DNA from: Pseudeuparius sepicola | Taxonomy: Eukaryota; Arthropoda; Insecta; Coleoptera; Anthribidae | Assembly: GCA_963920635.1 (NCBI GenBank) | Contig: OY987305.1 | Coordinates: 24,452,876-24,516,875, forward strand | Direction of reading: 5' to 3' | Length of the DNA: 64,000 nt | Shown: in pieces, positions 11,012 through 24,376 of the stretch | How the letters are laid out: each line of letters begins with the position of its first letter | How positions within the stretch are numbered: the stretch's first letter is position 1 | Position numbers and translations under genes: made by a program | Notes under the pieces: generated by a model | The model's input: only the letters and a program-made list of their open reading frames with translations | What the model was told of the DNA's origin: nothing | Database searches by the model: none

Positions 11012-11928
11012 TTCTTGATAATCTCGAAAATGCAAATGATGTTGAAAATAATGTTTGCAAAATACTTTACACCGTTCAGTAATTTCAGCATCAGAACTCC
11101 AAAAGACAGTAAAATACCTAGAAAATTTATATGAAAAAGAATCGGTTTTAAAACTTAAAAATATAATTCCTTATTATCAATTAGCTGGACATCAAATTAA
11201 TTTCTCAAAGAATAAAATAATATTTGCTATACATATTCTAATATTTCTTTCTTTATAAAAATTATCTCATATACTATAGTTCAAATCAAGAACAATCCAA
11301 GAAAAATTCACCATGGTTGAGAACATTTACATTTGTCAAAATCAACTTACACCGTTTTTAAATGAATGTATTACATCATTAAAGAAGCCGAAGGAAATCA
11401 GTGTACCAATATGTCAATTAATATCCAAGTTCAAACTCCAATAACTGAAGTTATTAATAGTTAATATATAATATAATATATTATTGCTATACCAAACAAC
11501 CCTTGAAAATCTCAACAAAATGCAACAAATGTGAAGAAATGAAAATACTCTACGAATCCAATTTAATTCATATTCCTGAAAAAGTTGCGAAATAAATTAC
11601 GGTAGTTTCAAATTTATTAACAAACAAGAATAAATTCATGGTAAAACACTCAACCAGAAATACAAATGAATTACTTATACTTCAATTATCTACAAAAAAA
11701 AAACTCTACAACTTCAAAATATGGACAAAAAAGCTTTAAATGATCTTATACTAGAAATTCGTTCCTTAAGTTATGGACTAGGAACGACAAGTCATAATTA
11801 TCCTATTAGCAGCCCCATATGGTATTTGGAAACTCTACAAGATTTTGAAGAAGAAAATGGATATGGAAATGGAGGGCCCCACTGAAAACAATCCATCAAG
11901 ACTCTTGTTTTCTTCTTAAGGATGGAGG
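11012..11928 (+). pseudogene. env: Endogenous env (F-type) remnant, part 2
   Basis: The coding-like sequence resumes where part 1 stopped. Part 1 ends in the codons for FRDRL and this part begins LDNLENA, so the two read as one interrupted protein. Segments such as SELQKTVKYLENLYEKE and NFSKNKIIFAIHI fit the middle of an F-type envelope ectodomain. Several stops and frameshifts follow. The remnant ends near a purine-rich AAGGATGGAGGAG (about 11916-11928), which looks like the polypurine tract before a 3' LTR. It is non-functional. Confidence 0.6.
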
Positions 11929-12520
11929 AGTTATGTGCCTACGAACAATGGACGAGTTCGTGGACACGTGTATGCTAAGGTTGCATTTGTATAAAGTATA
12001 CAGGGTGTTCCAGCGGAAACGTAACAGGCTCTATAACAGTACGGGAAATTTTTTCTTGGAAAAACGCAAAAATAGGTCAATTTTGTTTGGCAGGGGGACA
12101 TCTTTTGGCATAAAATTTAACCTCCTGAGCAGGGGTTGAACCTCTTCAAAAAATTTAAATGGGAAGGGGGTTCATGTCGCACACCTTTGGAATTATCTAT
12201 ACATCTGCATCAGATCTTCGAAAATCGATCGAAAAATCGATTAAACTTACCTTCGTCGTTGTTGGAGGGTGTTCGTTGTTTATTTAGTTTCTGGGAATTA
12301 TCTTGCAATATTTGTCATCTTCTTGGTTGTTTAATTACTTTTGATTTGGCCAAGTTATATTATTCAAATTTTGATAATCTTTTGGTTGTAACCAGTGCAG
12401 TGCTCCTATAAGGAAGACAATTATCTAAAAGGTGATACTCATTCTTCTTGTTAATTACTTCAACAAACAATAATACCTCTGGGTTTTATTTCAATGATAA
12501 ACCCAAATTTAACATTCCGA

Positions 12521-12525
<5 letters not shown>
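11929..12525. other. 3' LTR start plus partial TIR element
   Basis: After the polypurine-like tract comes about 70 bp that may be the start of the 3' LTR. It is cut at about 12000 by TACAGGGTGTTCC, a typical left end of insect mariner-like elements or MITEs. I could not find the matching right end. The remainder up to the (ATA)n tract at 12526 is AT-rich and holds no gene. Confidence 0.35.
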
Positions 12526-12567
<42 letters not shown>

Positions 12568-12585
12568 TGTAATAATAATAATAAT
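12526..12585. repeat. (ATA)n tract at the 5' flank of Dong copy 4
   Basis: About 60 bp of ATA/TAA repeat with one ATGT interruption. The equivalent tract in unit B (about 19452-19495) is shorter and uninterrupted. Confidence 0.9.
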
Positions 12586-15500
12586 CGCCAGGGCATGTCT
12601 GGAGCCGGCGCTGGGCATGACAGCGAGCGGGACGTCGGTGACAGGGCGCTGATGAGGCGGGCCCCTGTTGCACAAACAGCTACAGCCCAACAACAACACG
12701 AACATCTACAACATGGGAGCCAAACGAGAACTAGGGTTCCACCCACCGAAGGTGCTGCGCGGGAACTTCAGCCAGCGTTCACAGAGGCGGGATTACAACG
12801 ACGACGCATGAAATGGACTGTGTCCATGAATGAATCGATTATGCGTATTTTTTACAGGGTGACAAACTTAGGACAAGAGATGATCGGCTACCGACAACAA
12901 CTGCATGCCGAGTTCTGCAGGGAGTTTCCACACATGCAAGTGTCTGAACAAAGAGTGTCAGATCAGTATCGAACTATTCTAAGAAATAACCGAATTCCAG
13001 AAACGCGACTTAACGCTATCAAACGGGAAGTTGAGCTAGAGATCCACGGCGAACACATAGCCATAGATGACAACAACAACAATGGGGAACTTCAAGCGCC
13101 TGGACAACAACTAGAAGCCGAAACGGTAGAACCAACAACCGAGAGTCTGGAATCGGTTAACGAAGAACATTTTGAAGGCTTAAACCCACATATGAGACAG
13201 GCAGTATTGCGATACGAAGGCACAGACCCACTGAGCAGGCCACCGCTACCAAGATTAAATTCTTCCAGGAAACTTGCGATCGTGCTCGATCTTATGAACA
13301 CACGAATTTTACCAAACTATGTTTCAGTGACAACATTAGAACGTATGCACATGTTAATCTACTGTGCCGCAACGGCAGTCACCACTGTAATGGGTGCCAA
13401 GATCCGAACGGCCCAGGAGTTGAATCGTGCAAGACCAGAACCACGAATGGCTCAATGGGAAATGCGACTAAATCGGAAGATCGAGAGTCTCCGTAAAGAC
13501 ATAGGACAAGTGACGGAATATATCAGAGGAGTTAGAACTAGAAGGATCCAGAGGGCGGTGCAGGCAATAGTGAGCCGCACCCAAATGCATTCTCGGCATG
13601 ACCCCGCGAACATCACTGCTCAACAATGTCTTGACACATTAAAACAAAAACTTTCTGTTTTCGCAGGGCGTCTGAGGAGATACAAGGCTAGTAACAACAG
13701 GAAACGAGACAACAAACTCTTTGAACGATCAGAAAAGGGTTTCTACCGTGCTTTTAATTCTAGCGCCGATGCCACAAATGCGAGTTACCCTAGCAGAGAA
13801 CAGGTCGATGGTTTCTGGAGAAATCAACTTGCCACACCAGGTCCATACAATGTCAGTACAAGTTGGATCAGCGAAGATACAGATAACTACCTTAATTAAT
13901 GAAGTCTTGCTCGATCCTCTGAAAATGCCATGGTTTCTTACACAGGGTGCAACCTACCTGTTACCAAAAGACCAGCGGAATACGGATAACCCTGCCAAGT
14001 ACCGCCCAACAACCTGCTTGCCTACGCTGTACAAGATAATCACATCTTGCCTTACGCAGCGAATATATGCTCACTGCGAGCGGAACAACATCATTGCAAT
14101 GCAGCAGAAGGGCTGCTCGAAGGGCGCAATGGGATGCAAAGAGCAACTCATCATAGACTCTGTCATCTGCAACCAGGCTCATTCCAAGCAACGAAACCTC
14201 CACATGGCTTATGTGGACTACAAAAAAGCATTTGATTCCGTACCTCACGACTGGCTCACAGGTATCTTAAAGCTGTATAAAATAGATCATCATACAGTTT
14301 CCTTTTTAGAACACGTTATGACAACCTGGCGCACTAAGATACAACTCAGAACCGCAGACAGTAACATCGAGACCGACACAATCAACATCCGAAGAGGAAT
14401 TTTCCAAGGAGATTCACTGAGTCCACTGTGGTTCTGCATGGCGATGAACCCTCTATCACATCGGTTGAACTCTACAAAATATGGCTTCGCTATCAAAAGC
14501 AACAACGCAGAAGCGATCAAGTTGAATCACCTATTATATATGGATGATTTAAAACTGATCGCAGCAACCAAAAACCAACTAACGCAAATGCTTAAAATTG
14601 TAGAGGAGTTCTCCAGGGACATCGGAATGCCGTTTGGACTGGACAAGTGCCGCACCCTTAATATCATCCGGGGAAAGCTCGAACAAAGCGCACACGAGAT
14701 GCAGGACGGCCAGGAGATCGAAGCAATGAGCAAGGGAGATACATACAAGTATCTCGGGATGAAACAAGCTCAAAGGATAGACCATCGAACAATGAAGACT
14801 GATTTAACGAATGAATTCATCAAGGGAGTAAGACAAGTAGTGCGAACTGATCTTAACAGCAGGAATTTGTTTAAGGCCCTGAACACGTATGCGTGCTCTG
14901 TACTCAGCTATTCGTTCGGAATAGTGAATTAGAACCAACACGGACATCAACAACCTGCAACGAAAAGTTAGGACACTACTGACAAAGGCTCATAAACATC
15001 ATCCCCGTAGCGCCGTAGAAAGAACAACTCTGCTACGTCAACTAGGAGGAAGAGGATTGGCAGATCTCAGCAAGCAATTGGACCAACAAATATTAAAGCT
15101 GCGTAATTATTTCTACAGGCAGGCCAACAGCTCCACACTACATAGGGCTATATGCGGAGCAGACGTCTCAACACCGCTACGTCTGACGGAACACGAGCAT
15201 CAAAATCACCACCGAACCGACAACGATAAACTACAGAGGTGGTTGGGGAAGCCGCTGCACGGGAGGCATCCTAACGAGGTTAACCAGGAACATGTCGACA
15301 AGTTAGCGTCGAACTATTGGCTGACCTCGGGACGAATGTTCCCCGAGACGGAAGGCTTCCTACTGGCCATACAAGATCAGGTTATACCAACTCGCAACTA
15401 CCTAAAATTCATTGTAGGAGATGCATCGGTAGTGGATGACAGATGCAGATACGGGTGCCCAACTTCAGAAACAATCCAGCACATAACAGGAGGATGTCAG

Positions 15501-16170
15501 ATGTTCGCATCAACGGAATATAAGGAACGACACGATTCGGTTGCCAAGATCTTGCACCAGGAACTGGCGGAAAAGCTGCTGCTTGTGCAGGCAGAGAGGG
15601 TCCCATATTACAACTACACACCTGAGCCTGTTCTTGAGAACAGCAACTACAAAATGTACTGGGATCGTACAGTTCTGACAGATCAACGAGTTGCCCATAA
15701 CAGACCGGACCTTATAATAGTTGATAAAATTTCTAGGCAGACAACTCTGATTGATGTGGCCATCCCGAACAACAACAACCTGCGTGTGAAGCAAGTCGAG
15801 AAGATCGCGAAGTACAGAGATTTAGAAGAACGAATTAGAAGGCAATGGGAAATGGAGAACGTCCAGACGATTCCAATCATCATGTCAACAACTGGTGTTA
15901 TACCAAAAAGTTTGCTGAGAAACATCAAGGAGCTGGGTCTAACTGATAGTCTTTACAGGTCCATGCAGAAAGCGGTACTACTTGCGACAGCCCGAACCGT
16001 CAGGAAATTCATGGGGAATGCAGGATCATCCAACAACATCAATGTCACCTAAGGCCCGATAACATGGCAAGGGTCTCGTCCGAGCCAGATCCTTTTGGTA
16101 TCCGGGATACCCGGGATCTGAGTGAATGTTCCCCGTAGAGGGAGTGCGAATGCCTTTTGGCTAAGTCGAG
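12586..16170 (+). mobile_element. Dong-like LINE copy 4, ORF broken
   Basis: It starts 9 bp before the ATG (12595) without a 5' UTR and has a complete 3' UTR ending CTAAGTCGAG at 16170. The ORF is disrupted by a deletion of about 160 bp near 13876, between the RT-leading region and the first RT motif. A small insertion near 14931 creates TAG where other copies encode the W of NWTN. Open pieces are 12595-13899, 13898-14932 and 15057-16052. RT, CCHC and endonuclease motifs are otherwise retained. Confidence 0.9.
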
Positions 16171-16350
16171 ATAATAATAATAATAATAATAAGTCGAGAT
16201 AATAATAATAATAATGTTTATTTACCATAAATTACAATAAATTTGTACAACAACAATATATAATTGCAAGAATTCACTATAAATAATAATAATAATAATA
16301 AATAAATAATATAATATAAATATTAATAATAATAATAATAATAAATAATA
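16171..16350. repeat. (TAA)n, 9-nt Dong end, and a minus-strand LINE tail
   Basis: A TAA tract is followed by TAAGTCGAG, the last nine bases of Dong, and then by TAA repeats again (16190-16215). Next comes about 70 bp whose minus strand ends GGTAAATAAACATTATTATT, which looks like another LINE 3' end with an ATT tail. More TAA-type repeats continue to 16350. Confidence 0.6.
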
Positions 16351-17309
16351 ACGCGAGATGGGCCGGAACTATAGCCAGATGCTACACGATGCGACGCGAC
16401 ACGAGCAATTCACAACCGATGAGGTCTCCAATGTCATCAAGAATTCCCACAACTGGAAGGCACCAGGTCCAGATCAACTCATCATAGACTCTGTCATCTG
16501 CAACCAGGCTCATTCCAAGCAACGAAACCTCCACATGGCTTATGTGGACTACAAAAAAGCATTTGATTCCGTACCTCACGACTGGCTCACAGGTATCTTA
16601 AAGCTGTATAAAATAGATCATCATACAGTTTCCTTTTTAGAACACGTTATGACAACCTGGCGCACTAAGATACAACTCAGAACCGCAAGCAGCAACATCG
16701 AGACCGACACAATCAACATCTGCTTGTGCAGGCAGAGAGGATCCCATATTACAGCTACACACCGGAGCCTGTTCTTGAGAACAACAACTACAAGATGTAC
16801 TGGGATCGTACAGTTCTGACAGATCAACGAGTTGCCCATAACAGACCGGACCTTATAATAGTTGATAAAATTTCTAGGAAGACAACTCTGATTGATGTGG
16901 CCATCCCGAACAACATCAACCTGCGTGTGAAGCAAGTCGAGAAGATCGCGAGGTACAGAGACTTAGAAGAACGAATTAGAAGGAATGGGAAATGGACAAC
17001 GTTCAGACGATTCCAATCATCGTGTCAACAACTGGTGTCATACCAAAAAGTTTGCTGAGAAACATCAAAGAGCTGGGTCTAACTGATAATCTTTACAGGT
17101 CCATGCAGAAAGCGGTACTACTTGCTACAGCCCGAACTGTCAGGAAATTCATGGGGAATGCAGGATCATCCAATAACATCGGTGTCACCTAGGGCCCGAT
17201 AACATGGCAAGGGTCTCGTCCGAGCCAGATCCTTTGGTATCCGGGATACCCGGGATCTGAGTGAAAGTTCCCCGTAGAGGGAGTGCGAATGCCTTTTGGC
17301 TAAGTCGAG
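16351..17309 (+). mobile_element. Dong-like LINE copy 5, doubly deleted
   Basis: It begins inside the ORF (EMGRNYSQM) and loses a block between the PGPD motif and LIIDSVICNQ. It keeps the motif A region (YVDYKKAFD), loses everything from motif B to past the CCHC, and keeps the endonuclease end and 3' UTR. The first deletion keeps the frame, giving a 153-codon ORF at 16358-16819; the second shifts it. Copy 8 in unit B has the same structure, so both deletions pre-date the duplication. Confidence 0.85.
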
Positions 17310-17343
<34 letters not shown>

Positions 17344-18050
17344 GGGATGGATCTAGCCTGTGAGAGAGGCGGATCTTCGGGTGTAACGATCCCGTGTTTC
17401 CCAGTTAACGCAAGGAGGGGTTTGACCTGTGAGAGGGGCAGATCCTCGGGTGTAACGATCCCGCGTTATCCTAGTTGACCTGTGTGGGTAGCGGGTTAGA
17501 ATACTCCTGTCGTGGCTCCGCGAGTCGTAAAAGGCGACCGAGGGCCGTCACTCCCACGTTACGGGAGAAACCCATGGAATGGAGATTAATAGGAGCTTTG
17601 TCATAGGGCCGCTGCCTGGGGATCGCCAGGGCATGTCTGGAGCCGGCGCTGGACATGACAGCGAGCGGGACGTCGGTGACAGGGCGCTGATGAGGCGGGC
17701 CCCTGTTGCACAAACAGCTACAGCCCAACAACAACACGAACATCTACAACATGGGAGCCAAACGAGAACTAGGGTTCCACCCACCGAAGGTGCTGCGCGG
17801 GAACTTCAGCCAGCGTTCACAGAGGCGGGATTACAACGACGACGCATGAAATGGACTGTGTCCATGAATGAATCGATTATGCGTATTTTTTACAGGGTGA
17901 CAAACTTAGGACAAGAGATGATCGGCTACCGACAACAACTGCATGCCGAGTTCTGCAGGGAGTTTCCACACATTCAAGTGTCTGAACAAAGAGTGTCAGA
18001 TCAGTATCGAACTATTCTAAGAAATAACCGAATTCCAGAAACGCGACTTA
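17344..18050 (+). mobile_element. Dong-like LINE copy 6, 5' part cut by the duplication junction
   Basis: It contains the 5' UTR with two promoter-type repeat units, then the start of the ORF. An upstream ATG at 17579 is open in frame and would add 19 residues before the ATG used in copy 9. The reading frame is cut at 18050 by the tandem-duplication junction and ends 14 bases later in env sequence. Confidence 0.85.
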
Positions 18051-18860
18051 GAAAATTTATATGAAAAAGAATCGGTTTTAAAACTTAAAAATATAATTCC
18101 TTATTATCAATTAGCTGGACATCAAATTAATTTCTCAAAGAATAAAATAATATTTGCTATACATATTCTAATATTTCTTTCTTTATAAAAATTATCTCAT
18201 ATACTATAGTTCAAATCAAGAACAATCCAAGAAAAATTCACCATGGTTGAGAACATTTACATTTGTCAAAATCAACTTACACCGTTTTTAAATGAATGTA
18301 TTACATCATTAAAGAAGCCGAAGGAAATCAGTGTACCAATATGTCAATTAATATCCAAGTTCAAACTCCAATAACTGAAGTTATTAATAGTTAATATATA
18401 ATATAATATATTATTGCTATACCAAACAACCCTTGAAAATCTCAACAAAATGCAACAAATGTGAAGAAATGAAAATACTCTACGAATCCAATTTAATTCA
18501 TATTCCTGAAAAAGTTGCGAAATAAATTACGGTAGTTTCAAATTTATTAACAAACAAGAATAAATTCATGGTAAAACACTCAACCAGAAATACAAATGAA
18601 TTACTTATACTTCAATTATCTACAAAAAAAAACTCTACAACTTCAAAATATGGACAAAAAAGCTTTAAATGATCTTATACTAGAAATTCGTTCCTTAAGT
18701 TATGGACTAGGAACGACAAGTCATAATTATCCTATTAGCAGCCCCATATGGTATTTGGAAACTCTACAAGATTTTGAAGAAGAAAATGGATATGGAAATG
18801 GAGGGCCCCACTGAAAACAATCCATCAAGACTCTTGTTTTCTTCTTAAGGATGGAGGAGT
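18051..18860 (+). pseudogene. env: Duplicate of env remnant part 2
   Basis: Nearly identical copy of 11121-11930, with the same stops and the same polypurine-like end. It is followed by the duplicate of the LTR/TIR remnant to about 19451. Confidence 0.7.
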
Positions 18861-19449
18861 TATGTGCCTACGAACAATGGACGAGTTCGTGGACACGTGT
18901 ATGCTAAGGTTGCATTTGTATAAAGTATACAGGGTGTTCCAGCGGAAACGTAACAGGCTCTATAACAGTACGGGAAATTTTTTCTTGGAAAAACGCAAAA
19001 ATAGGTCAATTTTGTTTGGCAGGGGGACATCTTTTGGCATAAAATTTAACCTCCTGAGCAGGGGTTGAACCTCTTCAAAAAATTTAAATGGGAAGGGGGT
19101 TCATGTCGCACACCTTTGGAATTATCTATACATCTGCATCAGATCTTCGAAAATCGATCGAAAAATCGATTAAACTTACCTTCGTCGTTGTTGGAGGGTG
19201 TTCGTTGTTTATTTAGTTTCTGGGAATTATCTTGCAATATTTGTCATCTTCTTGGTTGTTTAATTACTTTTGATTTGGCCAAGTTATATTATTCAAATTT
19301 TGATAATCTTTTGGTTGTAACCAGTGCAGTGCTCCTATAAGGAAGACAATTATCTAAAAGGTGATACTCATTCTTCTTGTTAATTACTTCAACAAACAAT
19401 AATACCTCTGGGTTTTATTTCAATGATAAACCCAAATTTAACATTCCGA

Positions 19450-19495
<46 letters not shown>

Positions 19496-22400
19496 CGCCA
19501 GGGCATGTCTGGAGCCGGCGCTGGGCATGACAGCGAGCGGGACGTCGGTGACAGGGCGCTGATGAGGCGGGCCCCTGTTGCACAAACAGCTACAGCCCAA
19601 CAACAACACGAACATCTACAACATGGGAGCCAAACGAGAACTAGGGTTCTACCCACCGAAGGTGCTGCGCGGGAACTTCAGCCAGCGTTCACAGAGGCGG
19701 GATTACAACGACGACGCATGAAATGGACTGTGTCCATGAATGAATCGATTATGCGTATTTTTTACAGGGTGACAAACTTAGGACAAGAGATTATCGGCTA
19801 CCGACAACAACTGCATGCCGAGTTCTGCAGGGAGTTTCCACACATGCAAGTGTCTGAACAAAGAGTGTCAGATCAGTATCGAACTATTCTAAGAAATAAC
19901 CGAATTCCAGAAACGCGACTTAACGCTATCAAACGGGAAGTTGAGCTAGAGATCCACGGCGAACACATAGACATAGATGACAACAACAACAATGGGGAAC
20001 TTCAAGAGCCTGGACAACAACTAGAAGCCGAAACGGTAGAACCAACAACCGAGAGTCTGGAATCGGTTAACGAAGAACATTTTGAAGGCTTGGACACACA
20101 TATGAGACAGGCAGTATTGCGATACGAAGGCACAGACCCACTTAGCAGGCCACCGCTATCAAGATTAAATTCTTCCAGGAAACTTGCGATCGTGCTCGAT
20201 CTTATGAACACAAGAATTTTACCAAGCTATGTTTCAGTGACACCAACATTAGAACGTATGCACATGTTAATCTACTGTGCCGCAACGGCAGTCATCACTG
20301 TAATGGGTGCCAAGATCCGAACGGCCCAAGAGTTGAATCGTGCAAGACCAGAACCACGAATGGCTCAATGGGAAATGCGACTGAATCGGAAGATCGAGAG
20401 TCTCCGTAAAGACATAGGACAAGTGACGGAATATATCAGAGGAGTTAGAACTAGAAGGATCCAGAGGGCGGTGCAGGCAATAATGAGCCGCACCCAAATG
20501 CATTCTCGGCATGACCCCGCGAACATCACTGCTCAACAATGTCTTGACACATTAAAACAAAAACTTTCTGTTTTCGCAGGGCGTCTGAGAAGATACAAGG
20601 CTAGTAACAACAGGAAACGAGACAACAAACTCTTTGAACGATCAGAAAAGGGTTTCTACCGTGCTTTTAATTCTAGCGCCGATGCCACAAATGCGAGTTA
20701 CCCTAGCAGAGAACAGGTCGACGGTTTCTGGAGAAATCAACTTGCCACACCAGGTCCATACAATGTCAGTGCAAGCTGGATCAGCGAAGAACGCGAGATG
20801 GGCCGGAACTATAGCCAGATGCAACACGAGCAATTCACAACCGCTGAGGTCTCCGATGTCATCAAGAATTCCCACAACTGGAAGGCACCAGGTGCACGCA
20901 TGAACAAATAACTGCCTTAATTAATGAAGTCTTGCTCGATCCTCTGAAAATGCCATTGTTTCTTACACAGGGTGCAACCTACCTGTTACCAAAAGACCAG
21001 CGGAATACGGATAGCCCTGCCAAGTACCGCCCAATAACCTGCTTGCCTACGCTGTACAAGATAATCACATCTTGCCTTACGCAGCGAATATATGCTCACT
21101 GCGAGCGGAACAACATCATTGCAATGCAGCAGAAAGGCTGCTCGAAAGGCGCAATGGGATGCAAAGAGCAACTCATCATAGACTCTGTCATCTGCAACCA
21201 GGCTCATTCCAAGCAACGAAACCTCCACATGGCTTATGTGGACTACAAAAAAGCATTTGATTCCGTACCTCACGACTGGCTCACAGGTATCTTAAAGCTG
21301 TATAAAATAGATCATCATACAGTTGCCTTTTTAGAACACGTTATGACAACCTGGCGCACTAAGATACAACTCAGAACCGCAAACAGTAACATCGAGACCG
21401 ACACAATCAACATCCGAAGAGGGATTTTCCAAGGAGATTCACTCAGTCCACTGTGGTTCTGCATGGCGATGAACCCTCTATCACATCGGTTGAACTCTAC
21501 AAAATATGGCTTCGCTATCAAAAGCAACAACGCAGAAGCGATCAAGTTGAATCACCTATTATATATGGATGATTTAAAACTGATCGCCGCAACCAAAAAC
21601 CAACTAACGCAAATGCTTAAAATTGTAGAGGAGTTCTCCAGGGACATCGGAATGCTGTTTGGACTGGACAAGTGCCGCACCCTTAATATCATCCGGGGAA
21701 AGCTCGAACAAAGCGCACACGAGATGCAGGACGGCCAGGAGATCGAAGCAATGAGCAAGGGAGATACATACAAGTATCTCGGGATGAAACAAGCTCAAAG
21801 GATAGACCATCGAACAATGAAGACTGATTTAACGAATGAATTCATCAAGAGAGTAAGACAAGTAGTGCGCACTGATCTTAACAGCAGGAATTTGTTTAAG
21901 GCCCTGAACACGTATGCGTGCTCTGTACTCAGCTATTCGTTCGGAATAGTGAATTGGACCAACACGGACATCAACAACCTGCAACGAAAAGTTAGGACAC
22001 TACTGACAAAAGCTCATAAACATCATCCCCGTAGCGCCGTAGAAAGAACAACTCTGCCACGTCAACTAGGAGGAAGAGGATTGGCAGATCTCAGCAAGCA
22101 ATTGGACCAACAAATATTAAATCTGCGTAATTATTTCTACAGGCAGGCCAACAGCTCCACACTACATAGGGCTATATGCGGAGCAGACGTCTCAACACCG
22201 CTACGTCTGACGGAACACGAGCATCAAAATCACCACCGAACCGACAACGATAAACTACAGAGGTGGTTGGGGAAGCCGCTGCACGGGAGGCATCCTAACG
22301 AGGTTAACCAGGAACATGTCGACAAGTTAGCGTCGAACTATTGGCTGACCTCGGGACGAATGTTCCCCGAGACGGAAGGCTTCCTACTGGCCATACAAGA

Positions 22401-23194
22401 TCAGGTTATACCAACTCGCAACTACCTAAAATTCATTGTAGGAGATGCATCGGTAGTGGATGACAGATGCAGATACGGGTGCCCAACTTCAGAAACAATC
22501 CAGCACATAACAGGAGGATGTCAGATGTTCGCATCAACGGAATATAAGGAACGACACGATTCGGTTGCCAAGATCTTGCACCAGGAACTGGCGGAAAAGC
22601 TGCTGCTTGTGCAGGCAGAGAGGGTCCCATATTACAACTACACACCTGAGCCTGTTCTTGAGAACAGCAACTACAAGATGTACTGGGATCGTACAGTTCT
22701 GACAGATCAACGAGTTGCCCATAACAGACCGGACCTTATAATAGTTGATAAAATTTCTAGGCAGACAACTCTGATTGATGTGGCCATCCCGAACAACAAC
22801 AACCTGCGTGTGAAGCAAGTCGAGAAGATCGCGAAGTACAGAGATTTAGAAGAACGAATTAGAAGGCAATGGGAAATGGAGAACGTCCAGACGATTCCAA
22901 TCATCATGTCAACAACTGGTGTTATACCAAAAAGTTTGCTGAGAAACATCAAGGAGCTGGGTCTAACTGATAGTCTTTACAGGTCCATGCAGAAAGCGGT
23001 ACTACTTGCGACAGCCCGAACCGTCAGGAAATTCATGGGGAATGCAGGATCATCCAACAACATCAATGTCACCTAAGGCCCGATAACATGGCAAGGGTCT
23101 CGTCCGAGCCAGATCCTTTTGGTATCCGGGATACCCGGGATCTGAGTGAATGTTCCCCGTAGAGGGAGTGCGAATGCCTTTTGGCTAAGTCGAG
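19496..23194 (+). mobile_element. Dong-like LINE copy 7, one 38-bp deletion
   Basis: Same boundaries as copy 4: it starts just before the ATG at 19505 and ends with the complete 3' UTR. The ORF is open to 20911, where a 38-bp deletion bounded by GGT repeats (near 20892) removes the codons after APGP and shifts the frame. The rest is open from 20932 to 23076 (714 codons), covering all RT catalytic motifs, CCHC and endonuclease. The deletion differs from that in copy 4. Confidence 0.9.
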
Positions 23195-23347
23195 ATAATA
23201 ATAATAATAATAAGTCGAGATAATAATAATAATAATAATGTTTATTTACCATAAATTACAATAAATTTGTACAACAACAATATATAATTGCAAGAATTCA
23301 CTATAAATAATAATAATAATAATAAATAAATAATATAATATAAATAT

Positions 23348-23378
<31 letters not shown>

Positions 23379-23380
23379 TA
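23195..23380. repeat. (TAA)n spacer with 9-nt Dong end, unit B copy
   Basis: Counterpart of 16171-16350, with small differences in TAA repeat number. Confidence 0.7.
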
Positions 23381-24339
23381 ACGCGAGATGGGCCGGAACT
23401 ATAGCCAGATGCTACACGATGCGACGCGACACGAGCAATTCACAACCGATGAGGTCTCCAATGTCATCAAGAATTCCCACAACTGGAAGGCACCAGGTCC
23501 AGATCAACTCATCATAGACTCTGTCATCTGCAACCAGGCTCATTCCAAGCAACGAAACCTCCACATGGCTTATGTGGACTACAAAAAAGCATTTGATTCC
23601 GTACCTCACGACTGGCTCACAGGTATCTTAAAGCTGTATAAAATAGATCATCATACAGTTTCCTTTTTAGAACACGTTATGACAACCTGGCGCACTAAGA
23701 TACAACTCAGAACCGCAAGCAGCAACATCGAGACCGACACAATCAACATCTGCTTGTGCAGGCAGAGAGGATCCCATATTACAGCTACACACCGGAGCCT
23801 GTTCTTGAGAACAACAACTACAAGATGTACTGGGATCGTACAGTTCTGACAGATCAACGAGTTGCCCATAACAGACCGGACCTTATAATAGTTGATAAAA
23901 TTTCTAGGAAGACAACTCTGATTGATGTGGCCATCCCGAACAACATCAACCTGCGTGTGAAGCAAGTCGAGAAGATCGCGAGGTACAGAGACTTAGAAGA
24001 ACGAATTAGAAGGAATGGGAAATGGACAACGTTCAGACGATTCCAATCATCGTGTCAACAACTGGTGTCATACCAAAAAGTTTGCTGAGAAACATCAAAG
24101 AGCTGGGTCTAACTGATAATCTTTACAGGTCCATGCAGAAAGCGGTACTACTTGCTACAGCCCGAACTGTCAGGAAATTCATGGGGAATGCAGGATCATC
24201 CAACAACATCGGTGTCACCTAGGGCCCGATAACATGGCAAGGGTCTCGTCCGAGCCAGATCCTTTGGTATCCGGGATACCCGGGATCTGAGTGAAAGTTC
24301 CCCGTAGAGGGAGTGCGAATGCCTTTTGGCTAAGTCGAG
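23381..24339 (+). mobile_element. Dong-like LINE copy 8, doubly deleted
   Basis: Unit B counterpart of copy 5, with the same two deletion junctions and only one or two base differences seen by eye. Confidence 0.85.

Positions 24340-24376
<37 letters not shown>

Larger units (their letters stand above)
11121..18050. repeat. Tandem duplication unit A (about 6.93 kb)
   Basis: This segment (env remnant, Dong copies 4, 5 and 6) is repeated nearly base for base as 18051-25083. The right boundary is a junction between the Dong ORF and env sequence. At 18048-18051 the bases TTAG join the Dong CGACTTA to the env sequence TAGAAAATTTAT, with only a TA shared. Confidence 0.85.

Noticed and set aside
12448..12594. 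N-terminal extension of the Dong ORF with a run of isoleucines
   Set aside because: It is translation of the (ATA)n tract upstream of the element's own ATG.
16351..16820. Introns explaining the internal gaps of Dong copy 5
   Set aside because: The gap borders lack GT-AG and match deletion junctions; intact copies encode protein across them.
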